From assembly GCA_026929865.2 (NCBI GenBank), contig CM049402.1:29666501-29730500 (forward strand): DNA of 64,000 nucleotides. The letters run 5' to 3'. Both the position numbers and the translations under genes were made by a program. The notes under the pieces were generated by a model. That model was given only the letters and a program-made list of their open reading frames with translations. It ran no database searches and was not told where the DNA came from. Positions within the stretch are counted from its first letter, which is position 1, and each line of letters opens with the position of its first letter. This document shows, piece after piece, positions 12,401-54,300 of the stretch. This DNA comes from Hyperoplus lanceolatus. Lineage: Eukaryota > Chordata > Actinopteri > Uranoscopiformes > Ammodytidae.

Positions 12401-13170
12401 TTAATGTTGTTACATCAGTGACTTCTGTATTATTCCGTAACATTGTAGCACTGGTATTTGTTGGCCCTCATGCCCAAAGCAAATGTTCTGGCGAAAAGAT
12501 TATGCAATGTTTTTTAATAAAGAAAATATGATAAAAACTCAAAGATTACATTCTCAAATATCAGATTTGGGCTATCATTCGACAGGAATGTCATTACACT
12601 GACTGGATCTTTTGTGTAACCCAAGTTAACTTTGGCTGTGTGTGTCTTTTGACAGACCTGGTAGCACAGAGAGGAGAGAAGCTCGAGTTACTGATTGACA
12701 AGACAGAAAATCTGGTTGATTCAGTGAGTTAAAGAATGCTTTTTATTTTAATGTAATTTAGAAGATTAGATATTTTCAAAGTAATCTAGCAATGCGCACT
12801 TATTCACATATATTGTCTCAAATGTTTCTTTCTCTCCATTTAGTCTGTAACATTTAAGACCACAAGCCGAAACCTGGCACGGGCCATGTGTATGAAGAAC
12901 CTAAAGCTGACTGTTGTCATTGTGCTGGTTTGTCTGGTGAGTACAGACAAACAATTGGTAATTGGTTCAATGTTGCCAAACCCCTGTATTTTATTTCACA
13001 TTATTAACTGAGGGCTCTTCAGTATTGTCTGACATTGTTTAAAAGCATTCCCTATTGCAACTGTGTGATGCAGGAAGTTAACTCTATTTCTGCTCTCTTT
13101 TCAGGTGGTCCTTTACATTATAGTTTCTGCTGCATGTGGAGGACTCAACTGGCCCTCTTGTGTCAAATAA
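9487..13170 (+). CDS. vamp7: Vesicle-associated membrane protein 7 (longin R-SNARE), 7 exons
   Basis: Coding exons: 9487-9632, 10222-10279, 11319-11456, 11598-11691, 12656-12723, 12844-12936, 13105-13170; all borders are GT/AG. The joined frame is 663 nt, 220 aa, the same length as human VAMP7. It starts MAILFAVVARGTTILAK (longin domain, about residues 1-110, with the ITDDDFERSR segment), continues into the R-SNARE motif (about 125-180, with NIDLVAQRGEK carrying the zero-layer arginine), and ends in a C-terminal membrane anchor (LKLTVVIVLVCLVVLYIIV) and a short lumenal tail CGGLNWPSCVK. The protein drives fusion of late endosomes, lysosomes and secretory vesicles; the longin domain folds back to autoinhibit it. 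The ATG sits in GTTGCCATGG, a good Kozak context. Identification is essentially certain. Confidence 0.97.
10374..11297. mobile_element. TTAA-flanked DNA transposon in vamp7 intron 2
   Basis: Termini are inverted: left AGCCACTACGAGTAACAT; the right end, read in reverse complement, is AGCGGCTACGAGTAACAT, 16 of 18 identical. The element is flanked on both sides by TTAA (10370-10373 and 11298-11301). A TTAA target duplication is the hallmark of piggyBac-type transposition. At 924 bp with no transposase-like frame it is probably non-autonomous. Confidence 0.75.
11765..11998 (-). mobile_element. LINE 3'-end fragment
   Basis: The run CCTTTATTTAACCAGGT followed by TCTCATTGAGATTAAAAT and AAGAGAGACTTGG matches, with changes, the 3' tail of the reverse-transcriptase-bearing LINE at 34.0-35.2 kb in the same orientation. 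No coding part remains. It abuts foldback copy b in vamp7 intron 4. Confidence 0.6.
12002..12328. mobile_element. Foldback MITE copy b
   Basis: The left arm begins AAAGGTGAAGTCAGCAATTC and the right arm ends AGAATCGCTGCCTCCACCTT, its imperfect reverse complement. The centre holds the GTAAACAAAGGGGCCCAC and GCTAGC blocks seen in the other copies. Coding capacity is absent. Confidence 0.75.
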
Positions 13171-14200
13171 GAATAGCAAAACGGGGACGAAAGAGGAGGA
13201 GGTAACAGGGGGAAAAATATGGAAGAGGGGGAGAAGCGCATGTAAAACTCTGCCTGTCATTGGATACTCAAAGGAAGCCCACCTTTTCCTTCCTCTACTC
13301 CCCCAGCTTCAACATCTCCAGAAGACACATGCAACTCACCCCCATTGCCTCCTGCTTCGTCCCCTACTTTGATAGTGTGTGCACATTGACTTGCCTTCTG
13401 GACAGGACGTCCCACCTCATTCCCACACAAATGGACAAATCAGCCATGTGGCCTAAAACAGATGTGGAACAAAAATCTTGTCTTATTACTATGTCTAGTC
13501 TGGTACATTCATCCATGTCTCATGCACTTAGCGCCCTGAAGTATCGGCTCTAGCTACTGTCCTGCAGCTATCTAATCCATTTAGACTGATAACATGGAAT
13601 GAGCCACAAAGATAGCAGAGATCGCTTTGTTATTGTCCTAATTCTCCGTTAATGTCAACAGAGATATATTTGGACCTGCAAGTGTGATGCAGATCCCTCA
13701 AGAATGACTTACACAATACAGTGTCAGATTCTCTGTAATATAGTCAGTTTAGAAAATTAATGTTTTGACTAAACTGATGCAGTAAACAGTTTGTGTTGGT
13801 GGTGTCCAATTTTGCTCAGAAATTCACATTTTTCTGATTTAGTTTAGGTTGTATCACCAAGCACAGTGTTCTCAAATGGATGTTGTAAAATATCAGATAT
13901 GAACATACGAATAAATATTGTAAATCTGATAGATATAACTGATGATTCAAAAGGCTTAATAGGTCTTTTAAATCAAGCCTGATTTGGGAGAAAAATCCTA
14001 ATCGCTTTCTCACCTTTATCCGAGGCTTCCACTCACCTTGTATCTCTGCTAGGATGTTCAGTGTGCTCATGTAATTTCTGTTAACACAATGCACTTTTTA
14101 CATTGTACATAGATTTGCTTCCCGGCATCATATGATTTATAATCATGTAATTATTGTACATTCAGATTTTAAATAATAAAATCTGATGCTATCAAGTGGT
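13171..14200 (+). other. vamp7: vamp7 3' UTR with AATAAA signal
   Basis: The last vamp7 exon continues past the TAA at 13168-13170. An AATAAA hexamer at 14175-14180 gives a plausible UTR of about 1.0 kb. Open frames at 13136-13553 overlap this UTR and lack coding features. Confidence 0.5.
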
Positions 14201-15131
14201 TGATCTTTACAGACAGAAAAAAGAAATGTAATATTTGTGGCTTTTATTTTGAAAAGTTTGGCCTGATAACACTGATGAGAGTTGAACAGATGACTGACAT
14301 TTATTAATATATGAAAAAATGTTCCATTCATTCACAACACATTGTTCATGGCTAACTGTTAGTTGTGAGGGAATGCCAACTTACCACACTGTGTCAAAGT
14401 TCAAGCTAACAAACTATATTTTGAGATGAACTCCAGTTTTGACCTGTGAAATACGTTTGTGAAGGATGCTCTTCTTGATTAAAGTCATCCATAGACACAG
14501 ATGGCTCTTTAACACATTATTTTCTGGCTATGTCCTCACAGGCATATAAAGATACTGTTCTGAATATTTAAGTGGTTTTCTGGAGTCTATGGAAAAGACT
14601 GATCTGGGCTATACATCTGAGGGGGAAAAGGCAGTGATACTTGAAGCGGTTAGCTGCAGGGAAAATTATTTTAACAGACTGAAAATAATTCCAACACACA
14701 CCCCTACTCAGTGAAATTATCATTTTTAAACAGAGATTTGTTTCCAAAACTCCAAGGTAGCCTACTCAACACATTTTTTAGTATTTGGGGACATCATTAA
14801 CCATTTTAAAGATAAATAATTGTGATTTTGAACTTTTGATTTTTTATCATACTAGTATGCTACTGAAAACCCCAAAATGATCTATTTAACAAGCTTTATG
14901 GGAATGATTGTAGTACAACAATGTTCACAAAGCATCACATAGCCTAATAATAAATTAAAATGCAAAAATATTAGTTCTTATCAAAAAGTAGTAATAATTA
15001 TACAAATTAATGATGTTGTGATATTAATACATAGTAATACATTAATATGAGACAAAATCATTTAAATTATAAACTTTTTTACAAGTCCTGCATTTAAAAC
15101 GGGAGGAAAACTGAGCATACAATGATAAAGG

Positions 15132-15210
15132 ATGCTCTTGTTGTGAAAGGGAAGAAAGCACCAGGTGTAACTGATCTGTTGATTAGGACCACGGCAGACG
15201 CGCTGCTCGA
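15132..15210 (+). repeat. Direct repeat, copy 1
   Basis: About 79 bp starting ATGCTCTTGTTGTGAAAGGG and ending CTGCTCGA. It is nearly identical to 16195-16288 in the same orientation, starting 1,063 bp downstream. The copies differ by one substitution in the core, a one-base indel, and a short insertion near the right end of copy 2. Confidence 0.85.
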
Positions 15211-16194
15211 CCCCGTGACAGGTACTAGCTATCAATCGACATCTGTAGCGTCTTTTTAATACTTCAATATGTACGTTTTTTTCTGATTTTAATTGACTAC
15301 AGTTTGTCTTAGCTGTTGGGACAGGTTCTACGGAAGTTTTAAATTGTTTAATTCACGTTAATTTCCTAATGTTTGTGTAACTTGAGTCTTGAGGTAAGAA
15401 AAAGTTTAAAGTTACCTCTTGTCAACAGGAATTAACGTTCGCGGCACGCGCTGAGTTGGCTTGATAGCTAGGTAAGCAAGCTAACCTAATTATTATTTTC
15501 TATTTTTGACGTGTAAAGCTGTTTATTTTACTACTGTTTTGTCTTCCTTTCATTTAAAATAATGGTTGAAATTGTCTGTAATTTAAGGTTGTCAGTTGTG
15601 TGTAGTTGTACTTAATACCGTGAACATTTGACCAACATATTAGCTTGTTTAATCATCCTTTAAACTGCCAAATATGATGTTTTGTGTTTGTGTTGTGCAC
15701 CGCGGTTTTAAACCATTTAAGGACTTAGAAAGCGTATTTTCCTGGCTATTTGTAGCTACATACTATGTTTACAACTTATCTATTTATAGAGCTAACTGGA
15801 CTGACTGGAGTAGGCTAAAGTCCAGAGAGAAAGATAAGCTGTCAGGTGCAGAGGGACAGTTGTTTTGATTGGAAATGTTGGAGCAATGACCTCAACGTGT
15901 CAGACGAGCCAGGGACAAACGAGGTACTAAAAACACACTTGGCGAAGTTCATTCATGTTATCTGGGCTTTAAATACACAACTTCGACCAAGTGACTTTGG
16001 ACTACTTCATATATCTGCAATTGATTGAGAAGTGTTACAATTCCCATTATGCTTGTGATGTTATTTACAAGACATGGTAAGGTGATAGTATTTTGTCTTG
16101 CAAGTAGGCAGAAAAAACTCAAGGTCCAACTTAATGTTTTTCACTTGTTCAGGGTTTATGTTAGTTTAGATAAGTTCAGCTTCTTTTTCATCCA

Positions 16195-16288
16195 ATGCTC
16201 TTGTTGTGAAAGGGAAGAAAGCAACAGGTGTAACTGATCTGTTGATTAGGACCCACTGCAGACGCGCGCTCCCGATGGCGCTGCTCGA
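16195..16288 (+). repeat. Direct repeat, copy 2
   Basis: Starts ATGCTCTTGTTGTGAAAGGG and ends CTGCTCGA like copy 1. It carries about 15 extra bases (around CGCTCCCGATGG) before the shared end. The sequence between the copies shows no reverse transcriptase or transposase frame. Confidence 0.85.
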
Positions 16289-19200
16289 TATTGTAGTATT
16301 TACTTTACTTAATGGAAATGCCTTATTTATGTGTATCAAGTGTGAGCAGCTTCACAGTTTAGGCCACCAAGTACCAAGACTAATTTGCTCATCTGCTGAC
16401 ACGTCTGGCATCCACTCAAATAGGCCCACATATTAGAGCAGGCTTACTCATATTCTGACCATTGAGGGACAGTCCCATGCTATTCTTCTAAGCAGGCTCA
16501 TTGGTGTGGATTTGTTCTTCTGTGCTTTACAGAGGACAGCGTTGTCCATGTTGGCTGAAATCCCCCCAGCATGACCTGCTGCAGTGTGGGGCAGCTTTGT
16601 GCCTGGGCTTTAACTCCCTGCTACTCATAATCGCTCATTAGATTTTTCCGAAATGTCCAGCCGACCATGCAAAGTCAAAGAAAGGCCATGCAAGGCTTTC
16701 TGTGAAGTGCCGAAGGGGATTTAGAAATAGAGAAACAATTGTTCTGTTCGGTTTAGCAGTCATTTGTAAATGTCTAGTTCAGTCTGAAAGCAGTTACTTG
16801 CATTGACTAAAGATAAAGAGCTACTTTTTGAGCCTTCATATGGAACAGTAATACTTATTATTATTGGATAGGCTATATGTTTTCAGATCGTATATTGTGT
16901 AGGTGGCAACATATATCAGTGAGGTTTTTGTTCTCAATTTTCTGAGAAAGCTGCATTTCTAAATTCTGCAACAACAAAATATTGATCTCCATTCTTGTCA
17001 TTGATAGTACTTGAAAACCAGGGCTGAAATGTTGATATAATTAAATCCATTAGATAACAGATATCACAGCAGCTCTAGTGAGTGAGGTAATACCATGCAC
17101 TGTATACCATGATTTACATCACGTCTCTGGTTAAGATTAGACTGTAGTTCTCAGGGTCAGAGGCCTTGTATAGATTAGGCAGAAATAGCATGGGCCTTAG
17201 GGGTCTTAGACTCTGGTGTCATACCAATGCTGGTTTTGTCAGGATCAAGTGTCAAGCTGTTTGTGTACAACATGAGGCTGTGTCATCATTTTCATTGAAG
17301 GACTTTGAGGAACTTCTCAGTTATAACCAACATGGGTATTGTCTTCTTGGACTGAGTGAGTGTATGTGCCTATTCTGGGTGAGAGCTGCAATTACAGGTG
17401 AGAGACTGCAGGTGAATATTGTACATTTTTTAACTTCTAAATATCATCATGAAACTTTGCTAGTTGAAAAAAAAAACATTGTTTCGCCTTAACTCTCATA
17501 GTTGAGCATTCTCCTGCAGCCAGGCCTCCCATCATTCTGCTCCCCTTTTCACTTATCCCAAACTAAACAGCTTCTTGATCCATTCCCTCATAAAAGAGGG
17601 ACTTTGGCTGCTAAGCAACAGTGAATGCCAACTCAGCCTGGCAGGCGATGGCCACTCCCACTGCAAAAGGGCTCGGCAGCATGGATAAGGTAACGTGTTG
17701 CTTTCTCCCTCTCTTGCTCACTCTGTGAACTAAGGAGTGGAGCCGTACATTAAGTACTGTCCGTATCTGAACCTTGATATGCCTGCACTTAGGAGCAGTC
17801 AGTGTGCTGCCAAGTTACTAATGGTGTCTGCCACATTGGCCTATTGGAGAGACTGCTGATCCACTGCTGGACTGATTCATGTTACCTCAGGGAAAGTAGA
17901 GGAAAAAACAGAATCAAACGCCTGCACAAGTGGGACCTCATTCAGGCTGTGATGTTACTGATGCACGGCTGACTCTGAACACCACAAGGGAGGAGTGGTG
18001 TGGTGGGACGGGGGTTGTTCGTGACTGCCCAGTTGGCTGGATTTAGCGCTTGGAAGGAGAGCAGCAATGGGCTTGTCTCTGGAGAGTAAAGTGAGCAGTG
18101 TACACCTACAGTAACCGAGAGATCTGGGATGGGAATCAGCAAGCTACACAGCTGACTGTGGCGGCATTTTCTTCCCCACTGTTATTAATGAATGAAGAGG
18201 ACAAGAGTGGAGTTTGTATTATAGTTGATAAGTTTCATAGTGGAAGGTAAGTGTTGTAGACATGTTTTTTTCAACAGGGTTTCTGTCTAATCATTGGCTC
18301 ACTGTGTTGTAGATTTAATGGAGTTGTTTTTCCACAAGTACTTGATAAAGGACATGGTTTATTTGCAATATATTACAAAACAATGTAGTGCCCAGTAACA
18401 TTTTAACTAGCAAGATCACTGTTCTTTTCATATGGGAAGAAAGATACTGCAGTGGCCTTTTTGATGGGCAGTTCTTGCCAAGGTTCAATGTACACAGCAG
18501 TTTGCCAAGGCTTGGCATTTCTATTTGATTGTACAGATTGTAAGGTGTAGCAAGGTGAGGTTTCATTCTCTGCCTTTTAAACAAACATATTTTTCATCCA
18601 GATTGACTGTTGACCATGTGGATTAATCGGCTGCTTTGATATATCTTATCAGCAACTGGGTCATCATAGGTAAAGCAGACTTCTATATTTTCTTCATAAT
18701 TATTGTGGCACAATCATATTTTCACAATGTCAGTCAAATATCACGAAATAGAATAGCAGTCAGATATTGCAGTTCAGGACTTAAATTCACATATGATGTT
18801 TGATTGTCTTTACAGACTGAGCTATAGGCCAAACCTTATAGAGGGCTCTAAGGTTGGACATTTTTATACATATAATGATATAACAAAGTTTAAATAATCT
18901 GGAGCATGGGTCAGAATATTCCAGACAACTCGAGGGACACATAGTTTTGAATTTGTATAATGTTTTTGATATGAGCAACAAAATATTTTGCCTAAAAAGT
19001 GTGGGTGAATTTTGAATCATATTTAAATTTGATTGGCCTTTGATTTCCCAGTTTAAGAAATCATTACATCCAAGAGTACGCAGAAGCTTGCAGCTAGCTC
19101 CAGTATGGTCGGGTGTTTAGTGCCTATAGGTGTCTGCATAGTGGACGATTTCCAAGCTGTTTGTGACTTGATATCGTACTCTCTGGTTGCACATACCACA

Positions 19201-20015
19201 ATGGTGTTTTTGTTGTAGTAGTGTCTGACAAGCTCAGCAGTCCATTCAGCTTAAATAAACACAATGGTACACAACAAAGAAGTTAAGTATGCATTTTACT
19301 TTTTATGCCAAATCCACATTGGCTCATTTCAAACACGACATCCATCCATGGCTTGTAACTGCTGGTCCACCTTCCCATTTTAGATATTTTATTGGAAGAA
19401 ACTGCAATCACACATTTCTGGTAGTGATATTTTCATTCTTACCTATAAGTCAGAAAAAGTAGCTTGCTTTATTTTCATAGGTGCTTTGACATGTGTCTGT
19501 CAAAACATTCAGAATTGATACACATAAAAAGGTTATCTGATATTCAACAACTTTAATTTAATCATATTCTTGTAGCACATAGCACAAGTAGGAGATCATT
19601 AAGGCAGGCTTGCACTACAGTATTTCCGAAGCATGATCCTAATGACTTCTGCATGTTTTAGCGAGGTCATGAATAATTTGAGTACCCAGCTACTGTTACA
19701 ATGGTCAATGGCTACAAAGGCTCAAGGCTGCAAGTATTTTATGAGCCCTAGGTTGACTGTTATTGATGAATATATTGGCATAAACCTATGGCTTAGTTTG
19801 TGTTGTAATTAAAAAGTGTGTCCACGTTGTATCCTATTTTTTATTTTGTGTAGTCCCATTTAACAGTATGAAAAAGGTGTGAACATAGTAATATCATTTC
19901 ATCATTCTTTTTTTTACCTCTTTACAGATGTTCATGCCTCATCAACAGATTTGATGGATTGCAGTGCTGCACACCAAATGTGAAGCAGTTAGGCAAATCC
20001 TGTCAGAACTCCAAA

Positions 20016-48793
<28,778 letters not shown>

Positions 48794-49830
48794 CAGTGGG
48801 CCCCTGCTTCTAGTGAGCAGACCCTCTCCTTTGAGTTATCCTAATGGAATTTAGAGCCGGAATGTTTGTTTCCTTGTCACTTAGCAACACAAATATCCTG
48901 ACTTTTAGCTCCTTCTGGATTGGATGAACTTTGACACTTATCTGCACAGGGATGCTGAAAAATTAAGACTGTAAAAAGTCGCACAGAAGCACTTATTTAA
49001 AAGCAAGGTCACCTTGTTGTTTTGCCTTTCACGTCTAATTCTATGGGTGGAGAAAAAGGAATTCTCAGGACTTCTATGAAATGATACACTATTTTTGTTA
49101 CTTGTTCTTGTTTGGCAGAGTCTTGTCTGTCCTGTGGCTCAGTGCATGCACATTACATTCAGTAAATGCAGTAAAAAATTGTACACCCATGCTCGCAAAT
49201 GTCAACACGTGTGTAGCAGATACAGAGTTCAGCCTGCTGTGTGAGTGAGAACATCTGTGTCTGGACACCACGACATGTTAAATCAGAATTCAGAACAGCC
49301 ATTAATACAGAGGACACTGTCCCTCCACGGGATGCATTTTATTCAAGATATTTGTTTGTGAAATATGGAATTGCATTTGTTGGATTCTCAACGCTATGAG
49401 TGACAGCCTTGTGCTATTCAGTACACCAGGACGGTGCAGGTTTCAGCTTATGTTCAGAGTTTCTTTGATGTCTATGTTCTCAGTTTAAATGTTGGCAGTT
49501 TAAGTATCATTTGTGGCCTCCGTTTTGAATTGTTCATGTTTCTTGTTTTTTGTTTCACATTTGTTTTACCATGGGACCAATCCAAGTCTTTGCGCATGTG
49601 TGTTGTTAACCCACGCCCCCTACCCCACACCCCAGCGCCTTTATGAAACCTCCTTAATGCAGCTTTAAAGTCGGGGTCTTGAGTTGACCATAAGAAGCTT
49701 TACAGTACTTGTATGTGTCAGAGACGCTGCCTCTTGGAAATGTCTCAGAGTATTTTTTCTGGAATTATTATTATTTGTGTGTTGACCCTGTTTGAAATAT
49801 GCAATTAATAAAGACTTGTATTATACCTGC
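48794..49830 (+). other. mtus1: mtus1 3' UTR with poly(A) signal
   Basis: Follows the TAA at 48791-48793. AATAAA at 49807-49812 is followed by a T/GT-rich stretch, giving a 3' UTR of about 1.03 kb. No competing coding features. Confidence 0.7.
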
Positions 49831-49924
49831 TGTATCAAGTCAAGCTTTTTAACTTCTACTTATGGTTCACTTTTTATAAGATTTTCATACTGTACTGTGT
49901 GCTTGCTGTAAATGCAGTTTATGC

Positions 49925-50112
49925 TCTTTAAAGGGACACAATGCTAGCCATGGTGGGTCCCCTTTGTTTGCATAACATTTTGCAGAGCCTGTGCTGTGTA
50001 TTAACACCAGCTTTTTTTTTTTTCAACGTACACACAGTACGGACAGGTAGATTGTGAGGAGATATTCACTGACTTTGAAAACGAGCAGAATCACTGACTC
50101 CACCTTTCAAAG
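49925..50112 (-). mobile_element. Foldback MITE copy e
   Basis: Carries the family blocks in reverse order: GCTAGCCATGGTGGGTCCCC, GTGTATTAACACCAGC, GAGGAGATATTCACTGA, and the terminus GAATCACTGACTCCACCTTT. Confidence 0.7.
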
Positions 50113-50915
50113 GAATTGAGTTTTCCCTGGCACTGGAAAACCTGAACTCAGCAGGTATATGAGCCCCGCCTTGGGAATGTTGTCTTTGAGTCAAATATCC
50201 TTCAATGTTTTCATAACTGCAAATCCTAAAATGAAGTATATTCCTAAATCATAACAACCAATCGACTATTCAGCAAAGTGGAAAATGCAGCAAGTGTTGC
50301 ATCAGACCAGAATAAGTTCTGGGCTTGGCGATCACATTCCACATACGGAGTGCATTAGGACATCAGCTTTAGCTTTAACCCAGATTCTCTCTCACAACTA
50401 CAGCCACAAAGCCAAAGCAAGTCTCTGAAGGCTGCTGCTCTTTAATAGTTACTATATTTAAATGTACCAAAAAAGGCTAATAAAGATTACGCCGTGATGT
50501 TTAAACAGGTGTCCCAACACAACAGAGTGCCAGGTTATACAACAGTTGGGTGTTGTGCCTCTTGAATGCTTTTTTTAGTTTATTACTGCAACTTTTAAAA
50601 GTAAACATTTCAAATATTAAATCTCGGTTTGATGAATGTAGTACCTGCTTTGATTACAGCTTGCTCTTTGGCATCCATTCTTGCAAAGTTTTTGAATCTT
50701 TATAAAACCCACACCCTTGTATAAAGTATCTCCTTTAGCCTGTTATGAAACAGTTGGCTTTTCTATTACCAATTTGTTCCCAGAGATGTTTGTTAGATTT
50801 GCGGTGTGGTGCCTGTGGAAGAAAAAATGCCCTCCAGGTCAGCATGCCTTGCTCTTCTTCAGATAGTTTGGATCATTGTCTTGATGCTAAAAGAATACAC
50901 TCCACACAGCTTTAA

Positions 50916-51040
50916 AGATGGAGTCAGCGATTCTGTAAAACGCTTGTAAAATCACGTTTTGTCAAAACCAGTGAAGATCTCCTCACAATCGGCTACCTGT
51001 GCACTTAAAAATCAAAGGGTGGCCCACTATAGCAGTCAAA
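50916..51040 (+). mobile_element. Foldback MITE copy f, partial
   Basis: Starts AAAGATGGAGTCAGCGATTC and runs through TTTTGTCAAAACCAGTGAAG and CTCCTCACAATCGGCTACCT before losing similarity after about 120 bp. Confidence 0.65.
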
Positions 51041-51294
51041 CAAACATGTGTTTTTGTTAAAAGGTCTCTAAAGACAATTTATAGATCTTTTTACAATTGG
51101 GTGGTGTCTCGTTTTAAGTTTCTTTGTACATCCCAATGGAGGATCTGAGTGCACTTTATGTATAAATCCAACATTACAATTTTGTTTCATAATTGGCTTG
51201 AAAACGGTTTAACTTTTAAGGTCAGGTGAGCTCTCCAGGTGCAAGCACAAGGTAACTCCAGTTCAAAAAATATAGCCTTCAATGTAAGATGTAG

Positions 51295-51372
51295 CAAATC
51301 TTTATTATGTTAATACAAATCTGCAACACTCGCATCAAACATAACCATAACAGACAGGCTCTGTCTACGGGC
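51295..51372 (-). other. pdgfrl: pdgfrl short 3' UTR with poly(A) signal
   Basis: An AATAAA hexamer on the minus strand lies at 51306-51301, only about 70 nt after the TAG, predicting an unusually short 3' UTR. Confidence 0.6.
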
Positions 51373-54300
51373 CTATCTGGAGATGAGGTTGGTCTTGACG
51401 ATGGTCTCACCGTGCTGGTTCTTGGCTTTACAGATGTAGTTTCCAAAGTCGATTGTTTCCAAGTCGTTTACAGTCATGACACTTTGGGAAACCCGCGTTG
51501 TGTGGCCCGTACCTCTGTTCACCAGCCTCCAGGATGTCTGGATGTGAACTGGGCGGTTGTCCTACGCAATAAAACAAACATAGAATCAGAATCTTTGTTT
51601 TTGACCCACTAATGGTTAGGGGTGTAATGATACATAAATATACTGATTCATTGGCGAAAGAATTATCAGTTTAAACTACACTTTTTATTTTGACCATCTC
51701 TGCACGTCTGTGTGTGACACTATTTCCACTAAAACAATGGACTGTTTCGCATTTAAATATCTGGAAGAGCTGAAAAACTAAAATGGTAAAATCATATTTA
51801 GTTGTTTTTTGAGAGTTGATATAAATGTAAGAGGTTGTGTTTATTGGACATATGATACATCTCATATCAATCACAAGCCCATGAATCAAATCGCATCAAT
51901 GTAGTATCATGGCAGACTTTGTGTTATCGGCAAATATCGCATCGTTGTCCAGTTAATCAATCTAATATCGTATTGTGATAAATTATTGGACTCACCTGTC
52001 CGGGGTAAGTCCAGGTGAAGCCCACTTCCTCCTCCGGTTCTCCCAGCACGGTGCAGGTCACGTTGACGTTGTCCCCTCCTCTCAGAGACTCTGGAGAAAC
52101 TTCCAGGCTCACAAACGGAGGTCCACTAGGAACTGTACACAAGAGACAGTAAACGATATGAATGACCAAATCTGCCTAACCACACCGATTCCCCACTGTG
52201 ATCCCACTACTGGCCCTAATACTCTTCCATACAAATGTAATTTGACATTTAAAGCTTCATGGTATTCAAACTGCTTAATCTCCATCACCTTAAACTTGCC
52301 GTGACAGCTAAGGTTGACCAAAACCACAAACTATTTCCATTTCATAAATCCAGTTTTATGTTTCTATATTTCCAACTCTGAAATACAACTTTTTTCCTGG
52401 AAGCTGATGAAGCAGTGTAACCAGCACTTGATTCATGACTTTGTAAAAAAAATCCTCTGTTGGTGGTTAATGGCACTTTTCATCTATAAAGTTACAACTA
52501 ATACGGTTATAATGTTTGACAGTTAAATGGTCACTGATCCTGCACTTGGAAAAGCAGCATCACCATATGCCTTGACCACATTGAAGACTTTTGTGATTGC
52601 AGAGCGGCATTCTTTTTTGTTTTCTATTATGATATTAATATTTGGAGTTTTACTATGTACCCTTGTGTACATATATAGTTTACTAAATACCCTTGTAAAC
52701 AATATAAATGGTTTCAATAAATTAAAATAAATAAATCATTACTGCCATCTCTCACCCTCCACATAGAGCAGTTGGTATTTTGTGGAGATTTGGGGGTTGC
52801 CTCTGGTTACAGCCTTGCAGTAGAACACCCCCTGATGTTCCGGGCTGGGGTTCTGGATTACGAACCCTTTGGTCGGGTCGTACGTCACCTGCGTTGCATT
52901 GGCAGCGATCTCCTCTGCGGGGACTTCTCTGTGGAGGGACACTTTAGCATTTGGGTCGGTCACGCGACAAGGCACCTCGGCAGGACGGTCCGGGCGCAGG
53001 TAAACAATCTCAAAGTGGATCGCAGAGGGCACGAAGAGGTTTTCTTTGTCTGTTTGGAGGGACATATCAGATAGATAGTGTGTTAAACTGTAAATAAGGT
53101 CCAGATGTGGGCTGTTGTTAAAATGAAAAGATTGACTAGTGCAACTTTAAAGCTAATACAAAATAGGCTTCAATGGCAAAAAAAAAAGTGGGGGCTTCAT
53201 TTACTATGGGCTCTCAACCTGGCAACCCAAAACTTTGTTTCTACTTCTTTCATTGTAAATCAAGTGCAGATATGGATTCTTCCTCTATGACACTGGTGCA
53301 AAAATACATCAAAATTAAGACAAGTCATTCAATGTGTTTTATGGAGTGCTGTGTTTATTTGACATTAACTTTGGGCTTTCAACGTGGAAACTCTGAACTT
53401 TGAATCAATATTGTTTACATGATAATGAACTTTTAACCATTAATTAAAGTCACAAGTTAGGAAATGTGTGCTGCTGTTTCCTATTCGCTCACCTGTGAAG
53501 TAGACGTATGACACATGGGTGCGTTCGTTGTCCTTGTCACACTCCGTGCCGTCACACACCACCACCCAGCAGCTGTAAGGCCCTGTGTCTGCAGCAGAGG
53601 GTGACATCAGGATCAGCTGGCTGTATTTGTCACTCTGCTTGATGCTGGAGGTGGAAAAAAAAACAAAAAATACATACAATAACAATATACCGTTTAATGT
53701 TTGAATCAACATTTTGACTATGGAATTGTTTGTGATCTGTATTACAGACAATACGGTGGCACCATTGTGGTTGTTTAAGATGTTTAGTATGTAGAACTCA
53801 ACATTTTGAGTTTTATATATATATGAAAGATACCTTTCCATTACATATAAATGATGGGTTATCTCAACAAAAGATAATTAGTTGACTCAAGTTTTCCTAA
53901 ACTCCTTAGGAGTTGTAGCCTATTTGTCTTCAAAATTCAAAAACCTAGTGAAGACAGTTACCTTTATTTGAAATGTTTTTCTTTATTTTTCTACAGTACA
54001 GCATGACAAAGAGCTAACATCTTCCCACAGCACCTGAGGCGAGAGTCGTTGAAGGTGTCCAGGTATTTGGGGTATGACCAGCCGATAGAGTTTCCTTTGC
54101 AGCGCAGCTCTATGTTCTTCCCAGGAGTGAGGCTTGTGGTCGGGTTTAGGCGCACGAAGCGTCCCTTATCTAGAACCTGGGTCAACAGGGACTGGCCTTT
54201 CACTCCTACATCTTTTAGTTTGGGGTGTTGCATCTTCACCCGCTTGCCTCCAGGGCGGATGCGGTTTTCTCCCACGTCTTTTCTCCGCTTGACTTGTTGG

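Larger units (their letters stand above)
14200..19927. other. Gene-poor interval between vamp7 and the mtus1 main exon
   Basis: No exon with family similarity was recognised. The interval must hold the 5' UTR exon(s) and distal promoter of mtus1. One candidate splice donor is AAG/GTAACG at 17692, after an open stretch with ATGGCCACTCCC at 17649, but its phase does not fit the next exon, so it could only be untranslated. Direct repeats at 15132-15210 and 16195-16288 are listed separately. The rest is AT-rich with no recognisable feature. Confidence 0.45.
49831..51290. other. Convergent intergenic region between mtus1 and pdgfrl
   Basis: About 1.5 kb between the two poly(A) signals, AT-rich, with no gene. 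It contains foldback MITE copies e and f. Confidence 0.6.

Noticed and set aside
17649..17692. ATGGCCACTCCC... as the first coding exon of mtus1
   Set aside because: Its donor leaves phase 0, which would read into a stop after eight codons of the exon at 19928; it could only be untranslated.
52772..53074. Plus-strand 100-codon open frame
   Set aside because: It is the antisense shadow of pdgfrl exon 4.
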